A stretch of DNA of 19,367 bases, taken from the NCBI GenBank assembly GCA_026417815.1, contig JAOACN010000263.1, positions 1 through 19,367 on the forward strand. Direction: 5' to 3'. Positions 1-5,911 of this stretch are shown in pieces. Position 1 is the first letter of the stretch, and each line of letters opens with the position of its first letter. The translations under genes and the position numbers were made by a program. A model generated the notes under the pieces. That model saw only the letters and a program-made list of their open reading frames with translations. It was not told where the DNA came from and searched no databases. The DNA is from Chloroflexaceae bacterium (GTDB lineage: Bacteria; Chloroflexota; Chloroflexia; Chloroflexales; Chloroflexaceae).

Positions 1-2
1 AT

Positions 3-1385
3 CCCGAGAAGGTCAACATGGTGATCTTCCGCGAGAACACAGAGGACATATACGCCGGGATTGACTGGCCGGCCGGCTCGGCCGAAGCCGCCAGGTTCCT
101 TGATTGGTTGGCCGCAAGCTCGCCCAACGACTTCAAGAAAATCCGTTTCGGCACAAGGTCCGCCGCGGAGGAGTTCTGGAAGGCGGTCGGGGCGACCGGC
201 TTCCCCACGGACGTGCAGGTTGGCATCGGCGTAAAACCGGTCAGTTACTCCGGCACGGTGCGACTCGTTCACAGCGCCATCAGTTACGCGATCAAGAACA
301 GGCGCAAGTCGGTGACCCTCGTCCACAAGGGCAACATCATGAAGTGCACAGAGGGCGCTTTCCGCGACTGGGGCTACAAGGTCGCCAGGGAATACTTCGG
401 CGCGGTGGAACTGGACGGCGGCCCCTGGTGCAGAATTCCCGATGGCAAACCCGGCGCGGGCCTCCTGATCAAGGACGCCATCGCCGACATCACCCTCCAG
501 CAGGTGCTCACGCGCCCCGATGAGTTCGATGTCATCGCCACTCCCAACCTCAACGGCGACTATCTCTCCGATGCCCTGGCGGCCCAGGTCGGCGGTATCG
601 GCATCGCCCCCGGCGGGAACATCAACTACGTCACCGGGCATGCCATCTTCGAGGCTACCCACGGCACCGCCCCCAAGTACGCCAATCTCGATAAGGTCAA
701 CCCCGGTTCGGTGATCCTCTCGGGCGATATGATGCTGCGCTACATGGGCTGGATCGAAGCCGCCGATCTGATCGTCGCGGCCCTCGAGCGCACCATCCAG
801 CAAAAGGTGGTGACCTACGACTTCGCCCGCCTGATGGAGGGCGCGCGCGAGGTGCGCACCTCCGAGTTCGCCGATGCGCTGATCGCCAACATGGATCGGG
901 TGATTGGCGACGAGCACCGCGCCGGCCACGATATTGTCAGCCCCGACCTGGTGCGCCCGGTCGAACACGAAACCTTCCCGCGGGCCACGGTCGGCGCACT
1001 GATGACCCGCAACGTGGTGTCGGTGGCGGGCAACGCGCCGCTCAGCGATACGACCCACCTGATGCGCTCGCGGGGCATCACCTCGGTGGTGGTCGAGCCG
1101 ACCGATGGCAAGGGTTGGGGCATCATGACGATGCGCGATGTGCTCAAGAAGGTGGTTCGCGACGATGTGCGCGTCAACGGGATGACCGTCGATCAGATCG
1201 CCACGCGGCCGCTGATCACCATCACCCCCGAGAAGACCCTCGCCGAGTGCGCCGCGCTGATGCTGGAGAAGAATATTCGTCGCGTCGTCGTGGTCCGCGA
1301 TGGCGTGCCGGTGGGGATCATCAGCGAGACGGATATCTTCCGCTATGTCGAGGAGCGGGATGTGATGGAAGAGGCGGCCCGGTAG
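3..1385 (+). CDS. icd: NADP-dependent isocitrate dehydrogenase with C-terminal CBS pair (5'-partial)
   Basis: Oxidatively decarboxylates isocitrate to 2-oxoglutarate in the TCA cycle; cytosolic. The reading frame is open to the window edge, and codons before the ATG at 18 (PEKVN) match the E. coli Icd sequence, so the true start lies upstream. Visible Icd motifs, numbered from that ATG: FRENTEDIYAG (4-14, substrate Arg and Tyr), LVHKGNIMK (101-109), IKDAIAD (Lys152), NLNGDYLSDALAAQ (metal-binding Asp) and FEATHGTAPKY. The Lys-Tyr pair at 220-221 and YDFAR (267-271) match E. coli Lys344/Tyr345 and Tyr391/Arg395, which select NADP over NAD. After the enzyme ends near residue 295 there is a linker and two CBS motifs (about 326-382 and 389-446) that E. 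coli Icd lacks. About 25 extra residues sit near 45-68. The region around the regulatory serine of E. coli Icd lies outside the window. The gene converges on tgt. Confidence 0.95.
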   Translation, partial: PEKVNMVIFRENTEDIYAGIDWPAGSAEAARFLDWLAASSPNDFKKIRFGTRSAAEEFWKAVGATGFPTDVQVGIGVKPVSYSGTVRLVHSAISYAIKNRRKSVTLVHKGNIMKCTEGAFRDWGYKVAREYFGAVELDGGPWCRIPDGKPGAGLLIKDAIADITLQQVLTRPDEFDVIATPNLNGDYLSDALAAQVGGIGIAPGGNINYVTGHAIFEATHGTAPKYANLDKVNPGSVILSGDMMLRYMGWIEAADLIVAALERTIQQKVVTYDFARLMEGAREVRTSEFADALIANMDRVIGDEHRAGHDIVSPDLVRPVEHETFPRATVGALMTRNVVSVAGNAPLSDTTHLMRSRGITSVVVEPTDGKGWGIMTMRDVLKKVVRDDVRVNGMTVDQIATRPLITITPEKTLAECAALMLEKNIRRVVVVRDGVPVGIISETDIFRYVEERDVMEEAAR

Positions 1386-1388
1386 GGA

Positions 1389-1447
1389 ATTTGGGATTTT
1401 GGATTTTGGATTGCGCCCAACCCGATCCAAAATCTAAAATCCCAAAT
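1389..1447. terminator. 23-bp inverted repeat between convergent icd and tgt
   Basis: Arms at 1389-1411 and 1425-1447 are complementary over 23 bp, with one G-U wobble on the plus-strand RNA, around a 13-nt loop. The arms are built from repeating GATTTTGG-type units. The element starts three bases after the icd stop and contains the tgt stop codon (1434-1436). Its placement suggests a bidirectional terminator; no long T tract follows, so this is inferred. Similar AAAATCCAAAATCC-type repeats are scattered through other bacterial genomes. Confidence 0.6.
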
Positions 1448-2639
1448 CCAAAATCGGTTTGCCCAGCCACGCTTCATAAAGCGCCGCGAAGCGGCCCTCG
1501 ATGATCGCGGCGCGGATGTCGGCCATGAGGGCGAGCAGGAAGGCCACGTTGTGCAGGCTGACCAGGCGGATGCCCAGCAGTTCCTTCGCCCGATACAGGT
1601 GGTGGAGGTAGGCCCGTGAGAAGGTGCGACAGGTGGCGCACGCGCAGCCCGGCTGCAATGGGCCGTCATCTTCGCGGAGCGCGGCGTTCTGCAAATTGAG
1701 CTTCCAGCGCCGCTCCGGGTCGCGCACCAGCGCGGTGCCGTGACGGCCCAGGCGGGTCGGGCTGACGCAGTCGAACATATCAATGCCGCGGGCCACGCCT
1801 TCGATCAGATCGTCCACGTCGCCGACACCCAGCAGGTGCCGCGCCAGCCCGTCGGGCAGGTGCGGCACGGTCATGTCAACCACGTCGTACATCTGCTCCT
1901 TATTGGCCCCCAGCGACCCGCCGATACACAATCCATCAAAGCCCATACCGCCAAGGGTTTCGGCGCTTTCCCGGCGCAGGTCGGGAAACACCCCGCCGTG
2001 AACGATGCCGAAGAGCCGTTGATCGGGGTTAGGCAGGCGCTCCGGATCGCGCCCGCGGTGCGCTTCGAGGCAGCGCGCCGCCCAGCGGTGCGAGCGGTGC
2101 ATGCTCTCGCGGGTGTACTCGTAGCCGGCGTGGTAGGGCGGCAGTTCATCAAAGCAGAGAATAATATCGGCGCCCAGGTGGTGCTGCACCTCGATACTGC
2201 GCTCGGGCGTAAAGACGTGGCGCGAGCCGTCCAGGTAACTCTTGAAGACCACCGCGTCTTCGGTCACCTGCACCATGTCGCTGAGGCGCCCCGGCTGCTG
2301 GGGCCGGCGGCCCTTGATTTCGTCGGCGATCCCGCCGTGGACCAGGGAGAAGACCTGGAAGCCGCCGCTGTCGGTAAGGATGGGGCCGTGCCAGCCGGTG
2401 AAGCGGTGCAGCCCGCCCTGCCGGGCGATCAGTTCGTGCCCGGGCTGCAAGTAGAGATGGTAGGTGTTGCCGAGGATGATCTCCGCGCCATGGGCGCGCA
2501 GTTCGTCGGGGGTGAGGGCCTTAACGCTGCCGCGGGTGCCCACTGGCATGAACACCGGGGTGGCAACCTCACCGTGCGCCGTGCGTAGCAGACCGGCGCG
2601 GGCCCGTGAGGCCGGGTCGCGGGCGAGAATAGAGAACAT
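1434..2639 (-). CDS. tgt: Queuine/preQ1 tRNA-guanine transglycosylase
   Basis: Exchanges guanine 34 of tRNAs with GUN anticodons for preQ1, the base-exchange step of queuosine synthesis; cytosolic. The 401-aa product is slightly longer than the usual 370-390. From the chosen start it shows VFMPVGTRGSVKAL near the N terminus, TDSGGFQVFSL with catalytic Asp90, the LFGIVHGG loop, MFDCVSPTR with nucleophile Asp289, and the zinc site Cys331/Cys333/Cys336/His362 (CACATC...H). Start choice: MFSILARDP matches the family N terminus. An in-frame ATG at 2648 would add three residues and fits a nearly leaderless transcript from the extended -10 at 2657-2665; no clear ribosome binding site decides. The last residues (ILDLGF) and the stop are encoded by the inverted repeat shared with icd, so the tail is probably not conserved. 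Confidence 0.95.
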   Translation of the reverse strand: MFSILARDPASRARAGLLRTAHGEVATPVFMPVGTRGSVKALTPDELRAHGAEIILGNTYHLYLQPGHELIARQGGLHRFTGWHGPILTDSGGFQVFSLVHGGIADEIKGRRPQQPGRLSDMVQVTEDAVVFKSYLDGSRHVFTPERSIEVQHHLGADIILCFDELPPYHAGYEYTRESMHRSHRWAARCLEAHRGRDPERLPNPDQRLFGIVHGGVFPDLRRESAETLGGMGFDGLCIGGSLGANKEQMYDVVDMTVPHLPDGLARHLLGVGDVDDLIEGVARGIDMFDCVSPTRLGRHGTALVRDPERRWKLNLQNAALREDDGPLQPGCACATCRTFSRAYLHHLYRAKELLGIRLVSLHNVAFLLALMADIRAAIIEGRFAALYEAWLGKPILDLGF

Positions 2640-2656
2640 TGGTACCATACCTGTGT

Positions 2657-2665
2657 ATTGTACCA
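2657..2665 (-). promoter_or_regulatory. Extended -10 promoter for tgt
   Basis: Read on the minus strand this is TGG-TACAAT, an extended -10 element. The expected transcription start (about 2649-2651) falls within a few bases of the ATG at 2648, implying a leaderless or very short leader. The 12-mer TGGTACAATACA recurs upstream of the M16 peptidase gene. No convincing -35 is seen. Confidence 0.5.
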
Positions 2666-2736
2666 CGTTCCTTTGCGGGGGGTGGGAAACGGGGTTGCCC
2701 CTTCTTCTTCCAGCCAGCGGCAGGGGCGTTTATCCG

Positions 2737-2815
2737 CACCCTCCCCCGCCTCGCTACGCTCGGCGCCCCCTCCCTGTCTACCTTTGGTGGAGAGGGAGGG
2801 GGCCGGGGGCGGGTG
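2737..2815. repeat. GC-rich imperfect palindrome, possible terminator
   Basis: Arms at 2737-2777 and 2791-2815 pair imperfectly (CACCCTCCCCCG and CCCCCTCCCT against their complements). The left arm carries an extra self-complementary insertion, CTCGCTACGCTCGG. It lies just past the stop of the FG-GAP gene and upstream of the tgt promoter, so it may end the former's transcript. The right arm has four G tracts (2794-2813). The 2640-2852 gap holds no gene I can support. Confidence 0.5.
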
Positions 2816-2852
2816 AGGACGGTCAACCCCGTGCGCAGCCGCCGCGCGAGGT

Positions 2853-5276
2853 CTACCTGACGACCAGCGGCAGCAGCACCCGGTACTCGAACGTCACCGT
2901 ATCGTCGGCGCTGGTGGAGGCGGTGTTTGGGTTGCCCAGCGGGTCGGTGACGGCCCCGGCGGGGATGCTGGCCGTCACCGTCCCGGCGCTGCGCATGCCG
3001 CTGACGGCGATGGTAAAGGTGGTTGCGTTGACCTGGGTGAGGGTGGCGCCGAGCGGGCCGCCCGCTGTGCCGCCGAGGAGCACGTCATCGGCGGTGAAGG
3101 TGCCGGCGTCGATCGGCGCGCTGAAGGTGGCGGTGAACAGGATCGGGCCGCTGGCGGCCGGGTCGGGTTGCCCGGCAGCCTGCTCGACCGTCACGTTTGG
3201 GGCGATGTCATCGCTCAGGAACACGTAGGCGGCGCCAGCGTTGGGGGCGCTTTCGTTCGGAGCGGGACCGCTGCCGTCCTCGTAGGGTGCGCCGACGACC
3301 ACGGTGTCGCCAGAGATGGCGGTCGAAGTGCCAAAGAGATCCTCTGCCTGGGCGTTGGAAGCCTTGAGATAACCCCGCTGCGTCCAGGTCGCGCCGTTGC
3401 GCGTGAAGACGTAGGCGGCGCCGGCATTGGGGGCGCTGTTATCGTTCGGATCGGCGGGATTGCCGCTGGCCTCCCCCGGCGCTCCAACCGCCAGAATGTC
3501 GCCGTCGATGGCGACGAAGGCGCCGAAATAGTCTCCAGTTCCGGCGTTGGCGGCCTTGAGAAAGGCCTGTTGTGTCCAGCTTGCGCCGCCGCCGGTGAAG
3601 ACGGAGACGGCGCCGGAGCCGCCCTCGCCCGGCGCGCTGGCAACGAGGGTGTTGCCGGTGAGCGCGACGGCATAGCCGAACTGATCACCCGCGCCGATGC
3701 TGCTGGCTTTGAGGTAGGCGCGCTGCGTCCAGGTTGTGCCGCTGCGGGTGAATACGTATGCCGCACCCGCGTTGTTGGCGCCATTGTCATTCGGGTTGCC
3801 GGAGGCGCCGCTGTCCTCATAGGGCGCGCCGACGACAATCGTATCGCCGGCAATGGCGACCGAACGCCCGAACTGGTCCTCCGCGCCGGCGTTGGCGGCC
3901 TTGAGGTACGCCTGCTGCGACCACGCGGTTCCGTTGCGGACAAAGACATAGGCCGCTCCGGCGTTGGAGGCGCTGTTGTCGTTGGGGTTGGCGGGGTTGC
4001 CGCTGTCTTCGTTGTAGGCGCCGACAACGACGGTGTTGCCGGAGATGGCCACGGAGCGGCCAAAGTAGTCTTGAACGCCGGGGTTGCTGGCCTTGAGGTA
4101 GGCCTGTTGCGACCAGGTGGCCCCATTGCGGACGAAAACGTAGGCCGCGCCGGAGTCGTCGGCGCCATTGTCGTTGGGATTGCCGGGAATGCCACTTTGC
4201 TCTCCCGAGGCGCCGACGACGATGGTGTCGCCATCAATGGCCACAGCGAACCCAAAGTCATCTCCCGGATCGCGAATGGCGGCCTTGAGGTAGGCCTGCT
4301 GGGTCCAGGTTCCGCCACTGCGGGTAAACACGTAGATCGCGCCGGTGTCCTGGGCGCTGTTGTCGTTGGGATTGGCGGGGTTGCCGCTGTCTTCGAAGCG
4401 CGCGCCGACGACAATCGTGTTGCCGTCAACGGCGACGGTGTAGGCGAACTCGTCGTTCGTGCCGGCGTTGGAGGCTTTGAGGTAGGCGGTCTGCACGGTG
4501 GGGTCGATCGTCAGCGGGTAGATGGCCGCGGCATCGTCGAGGGCCAGCGTTACATGCCCGTCGTGCACCTCCATGTGCCCGGTTACGTCCCGCCCGGTTG
4601 CGTCCCAGGCCCGCAGGGTATGGTAGTGTAGCACCGTGTTTCCGGCGCGATCAACGAAGCGCACCGCGTCCTCGGCCACCACCGGGCGCAGGTCCCCCCG
4701 GGTGGCGAGCCAGAGACGTAGCGGCGTCCGTCCGTCCGCGCCCGCTGGCCGCCGCTCCAGCGTAAAGCCCTGTTCGAGGCCATCGGGGCGATTCACCCAC
4801 CACTCGGTAAGGGCCTGGCCCCAGACGTAGCGCACCTGGGGGCCGCTGGCGCTTACCAGCACGGGTCGGGCGAGCGGCAGGGGGTCGTTGTAGCCGTAGG
4901 CGGCGAGTCGCAGTCCCCAGTTCCAGGCGGCGCCCTGGTCGGGCTGCAGGCTCACCGTGCCGTCGGGGGCGAAGCTCACGTCCCAGCCCTGGCGGGGGTT
5001 GGCGGCGCGGTAGCCATCGGCGCTGGCCCGGGGATGGTAGCCGGGCGGGGCCAGCAGGCGCCGCACGGCGGGCCAATCCGGGGCGCCGGGGGAGGTGGAT
5101 ACCGGGCTGGCTGGCGTGCCGTTTCCCTCGGATCGCGGGCGGAGTGCGGGGACGGGACCGGGAACCGGGTCGCTCATCAGGAGCAGCAGCGGCAGGGTAA
5201 GGAGCAGGGCGAGGAGCAGGCGCTGCAAGCCGAACGATTGACGTGCCGGCGCCAGGAGCGAAGGGGAGGCCAACAC
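2853..5276 (-). CDS. Secreted FG-GAP seven-bladed beta-propeller protein
   Basis: Probable extracellular or cell-surface protein of 807 aa; no enzymatic motif seen. Residues 1-36 look like a signal peptide with a Leu-rich core (20-33) followed by a Pro-rich stretch. Residues about 70-262 form an N-terminal domain I cannot name. Seven tandem FG-GAP repeats follow at 264-327, 328-391, 392-455, 456-519, 520-570, 571-634 and 635-690. Each has the pattern YLKA..AG..D.FG..VAI.G(N/D)T.VVGAP.E, most have an NPNDN loop, then AGAAYVF.R.G..W.Q. This is the integrin-alpha propeller fold with seven blades. Residues 694-797 resemble a bacterial Ig-like domain (FTATFSAPID..TFTADDV). The tail ends YRVLLPLVVR. 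The start is GTG, supported by a strong ribosome binding site (AAAGGAGG, 5283-5290) six bases away. Ligand and role are unknown. Confidence 0.88.
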   Translation of the reverse strand: MLASPSLLAPARQSFGLQRLLLALLLTLPLLLLMSDPVPGPVPALRPRSEGNGTPASPVSTSPGAPDWPAVRRLLAPPGYHPRASADGYRAANPRQGWDVSFAPDGTVSLQPDQGAAWNWGLRLAAYGYNDPLPLARPVLVSASGPQVRYVWGQALTEWWVNRPDGLEQGFTLERRPAGADGRTPLRLWLATRGDLRPVVAEDAVRFVDRAGNTVLHYHTLRAWDATGRDVTGHMEVHDGHVTLALDDAAAIYPLTIDPTVQTAYLKASNAGTNDEFAYTVAVDGNTIVVGARFEDSGNPANPNDNSAQDTGAIYVFTRSGGTWTQQAYLKAAIRDPGDDFGFAVAIDGDTIVVGASGEQSGIPGNPNDNGADDSGAAYVFVRNGATWSQQAYLKASNPGVQDYFGRSVAISGNTVVVGAYNEDSGNPANPNDNSASNAGAAYVFVRNGTAWSQQAYLKAANAGAEDQFGRSVAIAGDTIVVGAPYEDSGASGNPNDNGANNAGAAYVFTRSGTTWTQRAYLKASSIGAGDQFGYAVALTGNTLVASAPGEGGSGAVSVFTGGGASWTQQAFLKAANAGTGDYFGAFVAIDGDILAVGAPGEASGNPADPNDNSAPNAGAAYVFTRNGATWTQRGYLKASNAQAEDLFGTSTAISGDTVVVGAPYEDGSGPAPNESAPNAGAAYVFLSDDIAPNVTVEQAAGQPDPAASGPILFTATFSAPIDAGTFTADDVLLGGTAGGPLGATLTQVNATTFTIAVSGMRSAGTVTASIPAGAVTDPLGNPNTASTSADDTVTFEYRVLLPLVVR
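3207..4487 (-). repeat. Seven tandem ~192-bp coding repeats (FG-GAP blades)
   Basis: The DNA encoding the seven propeller blades repeats every 192 bp (64 codons). The exception is blade 5 (51 codons), which lacks the NPNDN loop; blade 7 is also slightly shorter. Blades 2, 3, 4 and 6 are the most alike, suggesting duplication or homogenisation inside the gene. Confidence 0.85.
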
Positions 5277-5338
5277 CGGGTTCCTCCTTTTGGACCGGAG
5301 TAGAACAGTGCAACCAGACTGTATGGAAAACTGTGGAC

Positions 5339-5367
5339 ATTATAGCCAGGGCTTTTGTACATGCGAA
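5339..5367 (-). promoter_or_regulatory. Promoter for the FG-GAP gene
   Basis: On the minus strand TATAAT (5339-5344) lies 17 bp from TTCGCA (5362-5367, four of six matches to TTGACA). Expected transcription starts near 5332, giving a leader of about 55 nt that includes the AAAGGAGG site before the GTG start. Confidence 0.6.
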
Positions 5368-5375
5368 GTTGCCCC

Positions 5376-5506
5376 AGATAACGATACGGTAATCTGACGA
5401 CAAGGATGCCTGGCGATCCCTTTCGCGCGTATGGCGCGTAGCGTTGTGCCGTTTTGCCCCTGGATGGCGGCGGCCCTTGTGGTCGTTTGAGATAACGATA
5501 TGGTAA
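5376..5506. repeat. Pair of 17-bp direct repeats upstream of the FG-GAP promoter
   Basis: AGATAACGATACGGTAA (5376-5392) and AGATAACGATATGGTAA (5490-5506) differ at one base and start 114 bp apart. The first begins nine bases upstream of the probable -35 of the FG-GAP gene, so they could be regulator binding sites; that role is a guess. Confidence 0.45.
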
Positions 5507-5553
5507 GGCATGCTTCGGGCGTGGCCGTTCCACGTGAAGCAATGGAGAAGCGG

Positions 5554-5610
5554 TATAATCTCTTGTGGCTTGCCGGTACGAGAGGGTCCGGGAGGGCTTC
5601 GCCCTCCCAG
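5554..5610 (+). promoter_or_regulatory. TATAAT box followed by GGGAGGGC/GCCCTCCC hairpin
   Basis: A perfect TATAAT (5554-5559) is followed 31 bp later by a stem-loop GGGAGGGC-TTC-GCCCTCCC (5590-5608). No good -35 is visible. If active it would transcribe toward the DUF445 gene with a leader of about 350 nt. A near copy of box plus hairpin occurs at 9408-9466 before another plus-strand gene. Confidence 0.4.
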
Positions 5611-5737
5611 ACAGAGGAAGTTGCTTCATAGCGTTTCTCGAAATGATTGACCCGTAACGGTAGCGGCGCGAGCGCAGCGAGACAGACGGCGCAGGGTCGT
5701 CAGAAGATCAAGCATTCCGGTCAGTGCTCTCGTATTA

Positions 5738-5873
5738 CAACGAGACGTGTCATTCCGAGCGCAGTGAGGAATCTCGGCCCAGATGCGCTGCCGGGACCCT
5801 TCGCTCCGCCTGCGGCTCCACTCAGGGTGACAGAGCACGGCTTCCGCACGCGACAATCGCTGAAGTCTCGTTG
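5738..5873. repeat. 136-bp MITE-like palindromic element
   Basis: Perfect 9-bp inverted repeats CAACGAGAC (5738-5746) and GTCTCGTTG (5865-5873) enclose a second palindrome, 5748-5832. That one begins TGTCATTCCGAG and ends CTCAGGGTGACA, with internal 'GAGCGCAGTGAGGAATCT' and 'CCCTTCGCTCCGCCTGCGG' stretches. This matches a dispersed intergenic repeat type seen in many bacterial genomes. It encodes no protein. It lies between the TATAAT box at 5554 and the DUF445 gene. Confidence 0.6.
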
Positions 5874-5911
5874 AAATACTAGATCTTCTCCAGGAGCAGA
5901 TATTCCCACAT

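Larger units (their letters stand above)
5277..5911. other. 635-bp intergenic region between divergent genes
   Basis: No protein-coding gene is supported here. The region holds the FG-GAP promoter, the two 17-bp direct repeats, the TATAAT/hairpin cassette and the MITE-like element listed separately. A weak ribosome binding site (AGGAG, 5892-5896) precedes the DUF445 start by 15 bases. Confidence 0.7.

Noticed and set aside
1740..2588. 282-codon plus-strand frame opposite tgt
   Set aside because: Antisense shadow of a well-conserved tgt gene with all catalytic and zinc residues present.
3207..4487. Possible CRISPR or satellite array
   Set aside because: The 192-bp periodicity is explained by in-frame protein repeats; there are no short identical repeats with unique spacers.
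3168..4631. 487-codon plus-strand frame opposite the FG-GAP repeats
   Set aside because: Its apparent repeats are only the complement of the propeller repeats; the minus frame has a signal peptide, a ribosome binding site and family motifs.
5177..5629. 150-codon minus frame in the 5277-5911 gap, with repeated 'LPYRYL'
   Set aside because: The repeated peptide is just the translation of the two 17-bp direct repeats, and the frame runs into the FG-GAP coding region in another frame; no ribosome binding site or family match.
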